Source: an uncultured Clostridia bacterium (GTDB lineage Bacteria > Bacillota > Clostridia > Oscillospirales > Ruminococcaceae). Taken from it: a DNA stretch of 38,538 nt. The stretch covers positions 1 to 38,538 of the forward strand of contig CAMNNQ010000084.1 of NCBI GenBank assembly GCA_946545645.1, written 5' to 3'. Positions within the stretch are counted from its first letter, which is position 1. Each line of letters opens with the position of its first letter. Of this stretch, positions 1 through 7,858 are shown one piece after another. The translations under genes were made by a program, and so were the position numbers. The notes beneath the pieces were generated by a model, which saw only the letters and a program-made list of their open reading frames with translations, was not told the origin of the DNA and made no database searches.

Positions 1-2
1 CT

Positions 3-440
3 CTCCTGGAGAAAGCAGGCTTCAAGGATGCTGATGAGATCGGCAGAAAGCTGGATGTTTCAACAGCGAAGGCTTTTGATCTTATCCGGGCTTTCGCAGG
101 TAAAGACGGTATTAAGGAAGGCGTCCATTACCTCGTATATAATGTTATCGACGGTATGGTGATATCTGTTATACGGTTTGTCCTCTTTGTCATCCTGCTC
201 ATCGTAACCGAGATTATCGTTGCGATAATATTCAAACTCGCCGGCGTTTTCGACCATCTGCCCGCCATAAAGAGCGCCAACAAAGCTCTTGGCCTGATGC
301 TGGGCATAATAAAGGGCTTTATCTACGTCGTCCTGCTGGCACTGCTGTTCTCGGCGCTTTGCAAGAACGGAGCTATCGGCGATAGCTCCTCGATAGAGGA
401 TTCTTATGTCTTTGGATTCTTCTTTCGGCTCTTCTACTGA
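3..440 (+). CDS. CvpA-family membrane protein, 3' part (start lies before the window)
   Basis: An open frame runs from the window edge to a TGA at 438-440, giving 145 visible residues. The first 45 or so are soluble and helical; two strongly hydrophobic segments follow (roughly residues 50-75 and 95-115), joined by a stretch with the N-K-A-L-G-L-M-L-G-I-I-K-G pattern typical of the CvpA (colicin V production) family, small integral membrane proteins of poorly defined role. The first ATG inside the window (156) falls at the edge of a membrane segment and has no Shine-Dalgarno site, so the true start is upstream. The C-terminus is short after the last helix. The gene could be cotranscribed with the Clp ATPase 130 bp downstream, because I find no promoter or terminator between them. 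The family call is moderately certain; the function is not known. Confidence 0.65.
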   Translation, partial: LLEKAGFKDADEIGRKLDVSTAKAFDLIRAFAGKDGIKEGVHYLVYNVIDGMVISVIRFVLFVILLIVTEIIVAIIFKLAGVFDHLPAIKSANKALGLMLGIIKGFIYVVLLALLFSALCKNGAIGDSSSIEDSYVFGFFFRLFY

Positions 441-570
441 TCCGGGAGCTCATGCTGTGCAAGGAATGGCCGATCTTGTGCCTTACTCTGCAAACAGATG
501 TATCCAAGGTATCGATCAAATATATAAGTAAACAGAAATAAATTGCTTTTACAGAAAGGAGACTTATACT

Positions 571-2871
571 ATGGAACCTGTAATGTGCTCCAGATGCGGC
601 AAAAGACCCGCAGTCGTGTTCATATCATCGCCTGACCCGCAGGATCATTCAAAGAAAAAGCACGAGGCACTTTGCCTTCAGTGCGCCTGTGAGCTGGGAG
701 TCTCTCAGAGCGAGGATTTCAAGAAAATGCTGGGTATCTCCGACGAGGAGATCAAGAATATGACCGATCAGCTTATGGAGCTCAATGACGGCAACGACTT
801 TGAGATGGGCGGCAGCGGCACTATGCCGAACTTCCTCAGCCAGATATTCGGAGGGCTTGCCGGTAATAACAACAGCTCCGATAAGCCTGTTCCCCAAGGA
901 GATTCTCCGGCCGGAGAGCGCGAGATCAGAAGACGGCGCGAGCGAAAGGATAAGAAAAAAGACCTGAAGTTCCTGAACAATTACTGCACAAATCTTACCG
1001 AGCGTGCAAGAGAAGGAAAGCTGGATAATATCATCGGGCGGGATAAGGAGATCGAGCGTGTCATCCAGATCCTTTCCCGCAGGCAGAAGAACAATCCATG
1101 CCTTATAGGCGAGCCCGGTGTCGGCAAGACAGCCATAGCTGAAGGTATCGCTCAGAGGATAGTTGCCGGGAATGTCCCTTTCAGGATCAAGGATAAGGAA
1201 GTATATCTGCTGGATCTTACTGCACTTGTCGCCGGAACACAGTTCAGAGGGCAGTTCGAGAGCCGCTGCAAGGGTCTTGTGGAGGAAGTAAAGAACGAAG
1301 GAAATGTGATCCTCTTTATCGATGAGGTGCATAATCTTGTAGGCGCAGGAGACAGCGAAGGCTCCATGAACGCAGCTAATATCCTGAAGCCCGCTCTTTC
1401 CAGAGGCGAAGTACAGGTTATCGGCGCGACTACTTTCAAGGAATACCGCAAATATATCGAGAAGGATTCCGCGCTGGAGCGCCGCTTCCAGCCTGTCAAT
1501 ATCCCTGAACCCACTATTGAGGATACAATAGAGGTGCTCAAAGGTATCGCAAAATACTACGAGGGGCACCACAGAGTCCATATTTCTGAGCATTGTCTCC
1601 GGATGTGTGCCGTGCTTTCCGAAAGGTATATCAATGACCGCTTTCTGCCGGATAAGGCTATCGACCTTCTTGACGAAGCCTGTGCTGTCGCAAGCATCGG
1701 CAGCAGTGAACTTGCGGAATACGATAAGCTCACAGCCGAGCTGAAGAATCACAAGGATCTTGTCAGCGAATATGAGGAGAAGTCTGAACCGGATTACGAA
1801 ACACTTGCCAAGGAGAAGGCTGAGATCTCCCGCATCGAGAACAGGCTCAAGGAGATCGAGCCTGTTGTTGCGAAACTGAATGTCACAGACGGTGATATAT
1901 CCAAGGTCATCGAGATGTGGACGGGGATACCTGCAAACAAGATCGTCGAGACTGAATATCAGAAGATCAGGGGCTTGAAGGATGCTATGCTCAAGCGTAT
2001 CATCGGTCAGGACAAGGCAGTTGATAAGGTCGTCAAGGCGATCAAGCGCTCAAGGGTACAGCTCTCAAAGCGCCGCAGGCCTGCATCGTTTATCTTTGTC
2101 GGCCCAACAGGTGTCGGAAAGACTGAGCTTGTAAAAGTTCTTGGAGAGGAGCTTTTTGACGCGACAGAGCCTATAATCAGGATAGATATGTCTGAATATA
2201 TGGAAAAGCACTCTGTTTCTAAACTGATCGGTTCGCCTCCGGGATATGTGGGATTTGACGAGGCAGGGCAGCTTACCGAGAAGGTGCGCCGCCGCCCATA
2301 TTCTGTGATCCTTTTCGATGAGATCGAGAAGGCGCACCCTGATGTTATGAATATCATGCTGCAGATCCTTGACGAAGGTATGCTCCGTGATTCACAGGGC
2401 AGGAGCGTTTCCTTCCAGAATACTGTTATAGTTATGACCTCAAATGCCGGATCGACAGCCAAGGATTCGGGTGTCGGCTTTAACAAAACCGATGCAGAGA
2501 TATCGGAGGAGAAGGCTATGAAGGCTCTGCGGGATTTCCTCAGGCCAGAATTCCTCGGAAGAGTAGACGAGATCGTTGTGTTTAATCCGCTGACTCAGGC
2601 AGATTATCAGAAGATCGCAGCACTTATGCTGGACGAAATGAAGCAGCCTCTGCTTGAAAACGGTGTTACACTTGCTTACGATGAAAAGGCTACGGCACTT
2701 ATTGCCGAGAAGTCCTTCGGAGGCAAGCTCGGTGCCCGCGATATCAGGCACTATATCCGTGAGAAGGTCGAGGATAAGATCGCTGAGCAGCTTATCGACA
2801 GAGGAAGCGGAAGTATCAGTGCTCTCGGACTTTCGGCAGAGAACGGCGAGCTCAGGCTGGATATTTTGTAA
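571..2871 (+). CDS. clpE: Clp protease ATP-binding subunit, ClpE-like, with N-terminal zinc finger
   Basis: 766 residues; ATG preceded by AAGGAG at 556-561. This is a two-ring AAA+ unfoldase that would feed substrates to ClpP in the cytoplasm. The N-terminus carries two CxxC pairs (Cys6/9 and Cys35/38) forming a zinc finger, and there is no Clp_N repeat domain; this layout is that of ClpE rather than ClpC. The first AAA module has Walker A GEPGVGKT (180-187) and Walker B ILFIDE (247-252). A short coiled middle domain spans about 380-435. The second module has GPTGVGKT (511-518) and VILFDE (579-584). A VGF tripeptide at 635-637 sits where ClpP-dependent partners carry their ClpP-docking loop. 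No clpP or ctsR lies in the window and no CtsR operator was recognised upstream. A basic, low-complexity linker (about 100-131) joins finger and ATPase. Confidence 0.9.
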   Translation: MEPVMCSRCGKRPAVVFISSPDPQDHSKKKHEALCLQCACELGVSQSEDFKKMLGISDEEIKNMTDQLMELNDGNDFEMGGSGTMPNFLSQIFGGLAGNNNSSDKPVPQGDSPAGEREIRRRRERKDKKKDLKFLNNYCTNLTERAREGKLDNIIGRDKEIERVIQILSRRQKNNPCLIGEPGVGKTAIAEGIAQRIVAGNVPFRIKDKEVYLLDLTALVAGTQFRGQFESRCKGLVEEVKNEGNVILFIDEVHNLVGAGDSEGSMNAANILKPALSRGEVQVIGATTFKEYRKYIEKDSALERRFQPVNIPEPTIEDTIEVLKGIAKYYEGHHRVHISEHCLRMCAVLSERYINDRFLPDKAIDLLDEACAVASIGSSELAEYDKLTAELKNHKDLVSEYEEKSEPDYETLAKEKAEISRIENRLKEIEPVVAKLNVTDGDISKVIEMWTGIPANKIVETEYQKIRGLKDAMLKRIIGQDKAVDKVVKAIKRSRVQLSKRRRPASFIFVGPTGVGKTELVKVLGEELFDATEPIIRIDMSEYMEKHSVSKLIGSPPGYVGFDEAGQLTEKVRRRPYSVILFDEIEKAHPDVMNIMLQILDEGMLRDSQGRSVSFQNTVIVMTSNAGSTAKDSGVGFNKTDAEISEEKAMKALRDFLRPEFLGRVDEIVVFNPLTQADYQKIAALMLDEMKQPLLENGVTLAYDEKATALIAEKSFGGKLGARDIRHYIREKVEDKIAEQLIDRGSGSISALGLSAENGELRLDIL

Positions 2872-2879
2872 CTTATGGG

Positions 2880-2904
2880 TTTGGGCGACTAATAGTCGCC
2901 CAAA
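2880..2904 (+). repeat. Strong hairpin between the Clp ATPase gene and pyrE
   Basis: An uninterrupted 11-bp stem (TTTGGGCGACT with AGTCGCCCAAA) closes a 3-nt AAT loop, 9 bases after the Clp ATPase stop codon. No T-tract follows, so it is not a standard intrinsic terminator. It may be an mRNA processing or 3'-stabilising element that uncouples the two genes. The pyrE Shine-Dalgarno (GGAAAGGAAG) follows directly. Confidence 0.6.
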
Positions 2905-2926
2905 CACCCGGAAAGGAAGATAAAAA

Positions 2927-3586
2927 ATGACCTACAAGGAAGAATTTATCAAATTTATGGTAGACTCCGGCGTCCTTACATTCGGAGAGTTCACTCTCAA
3001 AAGCGGCAGGAAAGCTCCATATTTCATCAACTGCGGCAACTATAAGACAGGAGAGCAGCTTGCTCGCCTCGGCGGGTTTTATGCCGATTGTATCGTAGAT
3101 AATAAGATCCCCGTAGAAACCCTCTTCGGGCCCGCATATAAGGGCATCCCCCTTGCAGTATCGGCAGCAGTAGCTTTGGCTACAAAGTATAATGTCAATG
3201 TTTCCTATTGTTTCGACCGTAAAGAAGCAAAGGATCACGGCGAGGGCGGTATTTTTGTCGGCAAGACTCTTACCGATAACGAAAAAGTCATCATCATCGA
3301 CGATGTTATGACCTCCGGTAAGGCTTTGCGTGAGTCCCTCCCAAAGCTGAAGAGTGCCGCAGATGTCGATGTTACAGCTTCCGTTATAACTGTCGATAGA
3401 ATGGAAAAATCCCTGACTTCCGATAATTCTGCTGTCCAGGATGCATTTTCGGAATTCGGCATCAAGGTCTATTCGATCGTCAATATCAATGATATCATAA
3501 AGGCTATCGAGGACGGCATTGTTGCCGGCAAGGAATATCTTCCCGCTATGAAACAGTATAGAGCAGATTACGGTGTCGAGTATTGA
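2927..3586 (+). CDS. pyrE: Orotate phosphoribosyltransferase
   Basis: 219 residues. The enzyme joins orotate to PRPP to make orotidine 5'-phosphate in de novo pyrimidine synthesis. The PRPP-binding motif IIIDDVMTSGKA is at residues 122-133, FGPAYKGIPL at 67-76 and the flexible catalytic loop DRKEAKDHGEGG at 97-108, all diagnostic of PyrE. Length is normal for the family. The ATG has GGAAAGGAAG 8-10 bases upstream. No other pyr genes are nearby; the gene stands alone after clpE, separated from it by a stem-loop. A terminator (3762-3792) lies about 180 bp downstream. Confidence 0.96.
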   Translation: MTYKEEFIKFMVDSGVLTFGEFTLKSGRKAPYFINCGNYKTGEQLARLGGFYADCIVDNKIPVETLFGPAYKGIPLAVSAAVALATKYNVNVSYCFDRKEAKDHGEGGIFVGKTLTDNEKVIIIDDVMTSGKALRESLPKLKSAADVDVTASVITVDRMEKSLTSDNSAVQDAFSEFGIKVYSIVNINDIIKAIEDGIVAGKEYLPAMKQYRADYGVEY

Positions 3587-3640
3587 ACCTTAACACAAGA
3601 TATTGTAACAGTTTTGTAGTAAAATGTAACTATGTTGTTG

Positions 3641-3668
3641 TTGAAAAAATGTTTAAAGTGAGTATAAT
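3641..3668 (+). promoter_or_regulatory. Sigma-A promoter inside the pyrE 3' intergenic region
   Basis: TTGAAA (3641-3646) and TATAAT (3663-3668) are separated by 16 bp. No coding sequence follows on this strand before a terminator, so it would drive a short untranslated RNA. Confidence 0.5.
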
Positions 3669-3674
3669 AATATT

Positions 3675-3792
3675 TGTAGAACAACAAGAAAGAGCAAAAG
3701 AATGTAACTGCTAAGTTTACTTAGCTCGTTTCATCCTCTCCAAAATTTTTACACAAGCAAGAAGGCAGCCAATAGGTTGCCTTTTTCGCTTT
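3675..3792 (+). ncRNA. Candidate small RNA (about 118 nt)
   Basis: The stretch between the promoter at 3641-3668 and the terminator ending at 3792 has no convincing reading frame. It contains a perfect hairpin at 3710-3725 (GCTAAG, loop TTTA, CTTAGC), a pyrimidine-rich single strand and the terminator. I could not match it to 6S, SRP, tmRNA or a known riboswitch. The alternative is that it is just the pyrE 3' untranslated region. Confidence 0.35.
3762..3792 (+). terminator. Intrinsic terminator after pyrE or the candidate small RNA
   Basis: AAGGCAGCC (3762-3770), loop AATA, GGTTGCCTT (3775-3783), one G-T pair, followed by TTTTCGCTTTT. Confidence 0.75.
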
Positions 3793-3815
3793 TAGTTAGC
3801 TGCTGTATCGTGAAA

Positions 3816-3862
3816 AAAAACCGTATATCCTGACATCTTTAATGTAAGGATATACGGTTTTT
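3816..3862. terminator. Bidirectional terminator with ACCGTATATCC stem
   Basis: A perfect 15-bp stem (AAAAACCGTATATCC at 3816-3830 with GGATATACGGTTTTT at 3848-3862) encloses 17 nt that contain a second small stem ACAT/ATGT. Its A-run and T-run let it stop transcription both ways. It serves the minus-strand membrane protein gene ending at 3881. The same stem recurs at 22583-22623. Confidence 0.85.
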
Positions 3863-3880
3863 CTTTTATTTCTTTGGATT

Positions 3881-4912
3881 TTATTCTTCCGCTTCCGGCT
3901 CAGCCGGAAGAGAGGCTTCGTTGGATCCATCCTGTTCGGAGCTGTTGTCCTGCTCCTTTGAATTGATCCTTTCAGATGTCTCAGACGCTGTCTTAACATC
4001 CTCCCGCCAGTGATGCTTTCTGTGCTGCTTTTTGAGATGACGTACATAGACAGTGTGGATAACCTGCGCCGAGATGATGAATACAACACCGATGATCGCG
4101 AGAATGATCTGTGTCTTAATTATTCCGTCAAGTGCAAGCCCGAACATACCCGTAACAGTATCGTGTATGTATTCATTCCTGATGAAGAAGGAGGAGAAGT
4201 AATCAGTCTTCTCAAGGATCACAGCAGGAACCAGGAATACACAGGCAGGAACGAGTATCAATACTCCTAACCAGTAGGGAAGATCTCTCGGATGATGGCG
4301 ATTGATAAATATCATAAGCGCAAACATCACTGCCGCCAGCCCTATACATATCCAGGAACCGATACCCAGCAGATGTGAATACTTGTGTACCGCCTCGGCA
4401 GCACCGGTTTTAGAAAGAGTGTAAAGCATCATCGTGTCAAGACGGCTCGTGATCTGCTCGCGGGCTATCTTGACAGTGTTATCAACGAGCTTTTTGAATT
4501 CTGAGTTCTTCTTAAGTCCTCTCTCATCGGCATCTTTCTCGATATAGTTCCTTATATTGTCCTCAATAGGTTTGGAATCATAGTTTATCTTCGGCTTTGG
4601 TGCATCCGGGTCCGCAAGGTAGGAAAGACAGTCCCGAAGCAGGATATAGGATGACTCATAGAGCTTATCCTTATCGATCTTCTCAGTGTAGACCTCGGGG
4701 GGAATACCGGTGGCATTTGAAAGCGATTTGAAGTATACGATCAGTTCATTATACATTGAATCGGAAACTGATTTCTGATCCATTGCCGTCTTGTAGATAT
4801 CAGCATCCAGCAGAGTGTTTTTTGTGTAGCTGAATACTTCTGCGGCAACAATGAATATGATGGCAAAAAAGGAAAGGACTACCATCGGGATATAGTGGTA
4901 TAACTTTTTCAC
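3881..4912 (-). CDS. Four-TM membrane protein of the sortase cluster
   Basis: 343 residues. I chose the GTG at 4912: GGAGGT lies 6 bases upstream and the start overlaps the sortase stop codon as GTGA, the pattern of translational coupling. The longer ATG form (4936) has no Shine-Dalgarno site. One membrane helix lies at about 8-26, then a roughly 155-residue hydrophilic domain, likely extracytoplasmic, then three helices (about 183-203, 213-233 and 268-288) and a charged, Glu/Ser-rich C-terminal tail ending in a run of acidic residues. I do not recognise the family. Coupling to the sortase suggests a membrane partner in surface-protein anchoring, for example an assembly or quality-control factor, but that is inference. 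A bidirectional terminator follows. Confidence 0.8.
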   Translation of the reverse strand: MKKLYHYIPMVVLSFFAIIFIVAAEVFSYTKNTLLDADIYKTAMDQKSVSDSMYNELIVYFKSLSNATGIPPEVYTEKIDKDKLYESSYILLRDCLSYLADPDAPKPKINYDSKPIEDNIRNYIEKDADERGLKKNSEFKKLVDNTVKIAREQITSRLDTMMLYTLSKTGAAEAVHKYSHLLGIGSWICIGLAAVMFALMIFINRHHPRDLPYWLGVLILVPACVFLVPAVILEKTDYFSSFFIRNEYIHDTVTGMFGLALDGIIKTQIILAIIGVVFIISAQVIHTVYVRHLKKQHRKHHWREDVKTASETSERINSKEQDNSSEQDGSNEASLPAEPEAEE

Positions 4913-5676
4913 TGCTGCACCTCCACATCCTTCCACTCGCGTTTAACGAGATCACAGATAATGGCGATACGGTAATCGCTGAGGCCAAGCATTCCGTTGT
5001 TCCAGCAGGTGTAGGCTACAAGCATATCCTCTTTAGAAGGATTGATGTATGACAGGTCTTTTTTGTGGTATGTGACCTTGTCTTTGATGATATATGTCAG
5101 CTTGCAGCAAGCGGTGTCTATTACTACGGTATCTCCTATGTTGCAGAGAGGCAGCAGCAGGAAATAGGTGTGGTTATGCCCCGCAAGAACGACTTTCCCG
5201 ACTCTCCCGATGAAATCCGAGCCATTGAACCATCCGATGCCTTTCTCAAGAACATCGTTTCTGGTGCCGGCATAGATCGGGATATCTATCATATTGGCAT
5301 TCTCGCAGGTGAAAGTGCCGTAATAGTCACCGTAGTAGGGGATGATCAGCTTGTGAGTCTTCGGAGAATCATCTTTCTCTGTATTCTCAGAGGGGTCAAC
5401 GATATCCTTTGTAATGGTAGGAGCATCATCGGGATGATAAATGCTGATCTGTTTTTCTCCTTGGGTCTGGGTGCTGTTTTGATTGAAAACAACTCCGAGA
5501 TAAGGGCTGATCTTAGAATATGGTTTAAAAAGCGACAGTACGAGTACCGCAGAAACAACTATAAATATCAAAAAAGGTGTGAGAACATAAGTAACTGTTC
5601 TCAGCACCTTGTTTGACTTTGAGTGTTTACGGTGACCCGAACTGCGTTTAGAATGAGCAGTCCTATTGTCACTCAT
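4909..5676 (-). CDS. Sortase (cysteine transpeptidase)
   Basis: 255 residues. Sortases cut the sorting signal of secreted proteins and attach them to the cell wall. After a basic N-terminus rich in Ser, Lys and Arg comes one membrane anchor (about 29-49), then an extracytoplasmic domain. The catalytic triad is visible: His167 in LAGHNHT, Cys224 in AYTCWNN and Arg236 in SDYRIAII. The spacing and TCW-containing site fit small sortases of the class D/E kind or an unassigned clostridial class; I cannot fix the class from this alone. The gene is 16 bp downstream of a gene for a secreted protein with a sorting-signal-like C-terminus and overlaps the next gene by 4 bp, so the three probably form one transcript. 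Confidence 0.88.
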   Translation of the reverse strand: MSDNRTAHSKRSSGHRKHSKSNKVLRTVTYVLTPFLIFIVVSAVLVLSLFKPYSKISPYLGVVFNQNSTQTQGEKQISIYHPDDAPTITKDIVDPSENTEKDDSPKTHKLIIPYYGDYYGTFTCENANMIDIPIYAGTRNDVLEKGIGWFNGSDFIGRVGKVVLAGHNHTYFLLLPLCNIGDTVVIDTACCKLTYIIKDKVTYHKKDLSYINPSKEDMLVAYTCWNNGMLGLSDYRIAIICDLVKREWKDVEVQQ

Positions 5677-5692
5677 ATACTATTCTCCGTTA

Positions 5693-6274
5693 TTAGTTCT
5701 CTTTGTTCTTCTTAGCAACTACAACGATACCAGTGCCTGCAAGAAGCATAGCTATAGAAGCGATAGCGATAGCAGCATTGCTGTTGTTGGTAGCGATGTC
5801 ACCGGTGTTAGGTGTAGGATCATCGATAGGTGTAGTCTTGCCCTTGTAGGTAGCGAATACATCGTAACCGAAGTTTGTATCGCTCTTCTTATAGGTGATA
5901 TCAACTTCAACCTTCTTACCAGCCTCAACCATCTTGTCAAGGATAGCCTGCTTGTCTTCCTCAGACATATCGTGCAGGATCTTGCCTCTCTCTTCCTCAG
6001 TCAGAGTAGAAAGATCCTTTTCAGTATACTTCTTAACGATAGTTGCAGCATCTTCGATAGCAGCTACCATATCAGCACGCTGAGCATCGGTGAAATTGTT
6101 AGCATTCTCGAAAATGAAATTCTCGAGCTGCTTAACGTTGTGCTCCTGAACACCATTGTTGCGAGCAGCCATGATAACATCGTCAACTGTTGTCTCAGCG
6201 GAAGCGGAGAATACCATGGATGCTGCCATAGCAACTGCAAGAACTGCAGCGCTTATTTTCTTTGCAAGTTTCAT
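5693..6274 (-). CDS. Secreted protein with C-terminal sorting signal (likely sortase substrate)
   Basis: 193 residues; ATG with AGGAGG 9-10 bases upstream. A signal peptide (1-26, cleavage after Ala-Ser-Ala) leads into a highly charged helical region (about 27-120). A short beta-like stretch ends in a Pro/Asp-rich linker. The C-terminus has PNTGD (155-159), a hydrophobic helix (about 167-187) and the basic tail KKNKEN. That three-part ending is the standard cell-wall sorting signal with an NTGD-type pentapeptide in place of LPxTG. The mature part is only about 130 residues and resembles nothing I can name. It stands first in the operon with its own promoter (6327-6355), just before the sortase, and is the best candidate for that enzyme's dedicated substrate. 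Confidence 0.85.
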   Translation of the reverse strand: MKLAKKISAAVLAVAMAASMVFSASAETTVDDVIMAARNNGVQEHNVKQLENFIFENANNFTDAQRADMVAAIEDAATIVKKYTEKDLSTLTEEERGKILHDMSEEDKQAILDKMVEAGKKVEVDITYKKSDTNFGYDVFATYKGKTTPIDDPTPNTGDIATNNSNAAIAIASIAMLLAGTGIVVVAKKNKEN

Positions 6275-6326
6275 TTTTATATTCCTCCTAAAGAAATATT
6301 TTTATAGATATAAATCCTACGCTATT

Positions 6327-6355
6327 ATTATATCACAGCAGTATTCTGTTTGCAA
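6327..6355 (-). promoter_or_regulatory. Promoter of the sortase-substrate operon
   Basis: On the minus strand TTGCAA (6355-6350) and TATAAT (6332-6327) are 17 bp apart. Transcription would start near 6320, giving a leader of about 46 nt before the ATG at 6274. Confidence 0.8.
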
Positions 6356-6632
6356 CATTTTTTTACTGCCAAAATTCAATTTTGTAAAATATGACAACAG
6401 GCCATAACTATTTTCGTCACATTTGTCTAATATTTACAAAATAATAACGACATGAATGGTGTTGTTACCATTTCTATAAGCCTCTTTTACAGTTCTGTCA
6501 TAGAATTTATTATAAAACTCCAAAAATGTGACTTCCGGTCAGTAATTTTGTAAGATCCTACTTAGCATTATAAATAGTATGCGGATCACCAAAATGTCTC
6601 AATTGTAAACAAATTTAAAACATTTCGGAGTA

Positions 6633-6663
6633 TACGTTTTCTTTGGAAACGTAAACGTTTTCA
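6633..6663. promoter_or_regulatory. Operator cluster upstream of the GH130 promoter
   Basis: TACGTTT (6633-6639) and AAACGTA (6647-6653) form a perfect inverted repeat with a 7-bp spacer. Overlapping it, 6650-6663 (CGTAAACGTTTTCA) matches the cre consensus WGWAARCGYTWWCW at all but the first base. It lies just upstream of the -35 box, so a LacI/GalR-family protein or CcpA probably controls mannoside phosphorylase expression. No regulator gene is adjacent. Confidence 0.6.
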
Positions 6664-6678
6664 TTCAAGGCGGGGGGC

Positions 6679-6707
6679 TTGCAAATTTCAGAAAAATGTG
6701 TTTTAAT
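6679..6707 (+). promoter_or_regulatory. Promoter of the GH130 phosphorylase gene
   Basis: TTGCAA (6679-6684) and TTTAAT (6702-6707) are separated by 17 bp; transcription would begin near 6714, leaving about 53 nt of leader before the GAAAGGCGG ribosome site. Confidence 0.65.
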
Positions 6708-6766
6708 TAAAGCGTAGAGCAAAGAGCTCTTGGTAAACTGAAAACAAAACGAAAGGCGGTATCATT

Positions 6767-7765
6767 ATGAACGTTCAGGTCATCAACGGTCAGTCAATCC
6801 CCAATATACCCTGGCAGGATAAGCCCGAGGGCTGCACAGACGTTATCTGGAGATATGATGCTAACCCCATAATCCCCAGAAACCTTCTTCCTACTTCCAA
6901 TTCTATCTTCAACAGCGCAGTAGTAACCTTTAACGGCAAGTTCGCAGGCGTTTTCCGCGTAGACGATAAGGTCAGAAATATGGAGCTCCATGCCGGATTC
7001 TCCGATGACGGTATCCACTGGAATATCGACCCTGACAGGATCGTTTTCGTTCAGGCAGAGAAGTCTACCGAAGAAGTCAATCAGTGGGGCTATGGCTATG
7101 ATCCCCGCGTTTGCTGGATCGAAGACAGATATTGGGTGACCTGGTGCAACGCTTACGGCTGGAAGCCCACCATCGGTGTCGGCTACACCTACGATTTCAA
7201 GACCTTCTATCAGTGCGAGAACGCATTCCTGCCCTTCAACAGAAACGGTGTTCTCTTCCCGAGAAAGATCAATAATAAGTTCGTAATGTTCTCCCGTCCT
7301 TCTGACAGCGGCCATACTCCTTTCGGTGATATGTATCTTTCCCAGTCTCCTGATATGAAGTACTGGGGCGAGCACAGACACGTTATGGGGCCTCTCAAGG
7401 CTTGGGAGTCCAAGAAGATCGGCGCAGGCCCGATCCCGATAGAGACCTCTGAAGGTTGGCTCTGCTTCTATCACGGCGTTCTTGAAAGCTGCAACGGCTT
7501 TGTTTACAGCTTCTCCGCCTGCATCCTTGACAAGGATGAGCCCTGGAAGGTCAAGTATCGCTGCGCAGAATATCTGCTGAGCCCCCAGATGATCTATGAG
7601 TGTGTTGGCGACGTTCAGAACGTTACCTTCCCCTGCGCTACTCTGGTTGATGCAGATACCGGCCGCATAGCTATCTATTACGGCTGCGCTGATACCTGCG
7701 TATCTATGGCATTCACGACAGTTGATTCCGTCGTTGAATATGTAAAGTCTCATTCCTCCGTTTGA
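6767..7765 (+). CDS. GH130 beta-1,4-mannooligosaccharide phosphorylase (RaMP2-like)
   Basis: 332 residues, with ATG preceded by AAAGGCGG. GH130 enzymes phosphorolyse beta-mannosides, releasing alpha-mannose 1-phosphate; this saves ATP when mannan is used as carbon source. The five-bladed propeller features are visible: FRVDDKV (63-69), the WGYGYDPRV segment (107-115) whose Asp112 corresponds to the conserved catalytic acid of the family, and [16 protein letters not shown] further on. From memory the sequence is closest to the R. albus mannooligosaccharide phosphorylase rather than to the 4-O-mannosylglucose phosphorylase, but substrate choice between the two cannot be fixed by eye. There is no signal peptide, so it acts on imported oligosaccharides in the cytoplasm. 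The gene is monocistronic: own promoter, upstream operator, and a terminator at 7822-7852. No epimerase or transporter is adjacent. Confidence 0.9.
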   Translation: MNVQVINGQSIPNIPWQDKPEGCTDVIWRYDANPIIPRNLLPTSNSIFNSAVVTFNGKFAGVFRVDDKVRNMELHAGFSDDGIHWNIDPDRIVFVQAEKSTEEVNQWGYGYDPRVCWIEDRYWVTWCNAYGWKPTIGVGYTYDFKTFYQCENAFLPFNRNGVLFPRKINNKFVMFSRPSDSGHTPFGDMYLSQSPDMKYWGEHRHVMGPLKAWESKKIGAGPIPIETSEGWLCFYHGVLESCNGFVYSFSACILDKDEPWKVKYRCAEYLLSPQMIYECVGDVQNVTFPCATLVDADTGRIAIYYGCADTCVSMAFTTVDSVVEYVKSHSSV

Positions 7766-7821
7766 GCAATGGCACTGCTCCGCGGATGAGTGCTGATGGA
7801 ATAAGAAATGATGAATGAAAC

Positions 7822-7852
7822 AGGCTCCCGGCTGTAAGACGGCCGGGAGCCT
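7822..7852. terminator. Terminator between the GH130 gene and pyk
   Basis: An 11-bp GC-rich perfect stem (AGGCTCCCGGC, 7822-7832, with GCCGGGAGCCT, 7842-7852) and a 9-nt loop, followed by CCTTCTTTATTTTA. It lies between convergent genes and may serve both. Confidence 0.8.
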
Positions 7853-7858
7853 CCTTCT

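Larger units (their letters stand above)
6275..6766. promoter_or_regulatory. 492-bp divergent control region, dyad-rich, no gene
   Basis: This AT-rich stretch between the sortase operon (-) and the GH130 gene (+) holds one promoter for each side (6327-6355 and 6679-6707), a LacI/CcpA-type operator cluster (6633-6663) and several inverted repeats: GTCACATTT (6416-6424) with AAATGTGAC (6524-6532), ATAATAA (6441-6447) with TTATTAT (6507-6513), AATGGT (6455-6460) with ACCATT (6467-6472), and GATCC (6554-6558) with GGATC (6583-6587). No reading frame here looks coding. Confidence 0.6.

Noticed and set aside
406-531. A 41-codon plus-strand frame overlapping the end of the CvpA-like gene, with AGAGGA before its ATG; also considered as a frameshifted CvpA C-terminus.
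   Set aside because: It uses CAA three times, a codon rare in the surrounding genes, and shows no recognisable motif; the CvpA frame ends naturally.
649-1752. A 367-codon minus-strand frame within the Clp ATPase gene.
   Set aside because: It is a shadow of the well-supported plus-strand gene; no motif or ribosome site.
6486-6513. Possible extra plus-strand promoter TTTACA-16-TATTAT.
   Set aside because: Weak boxes in AT-rich DNA; it may be coincidental and has no gene of its own.
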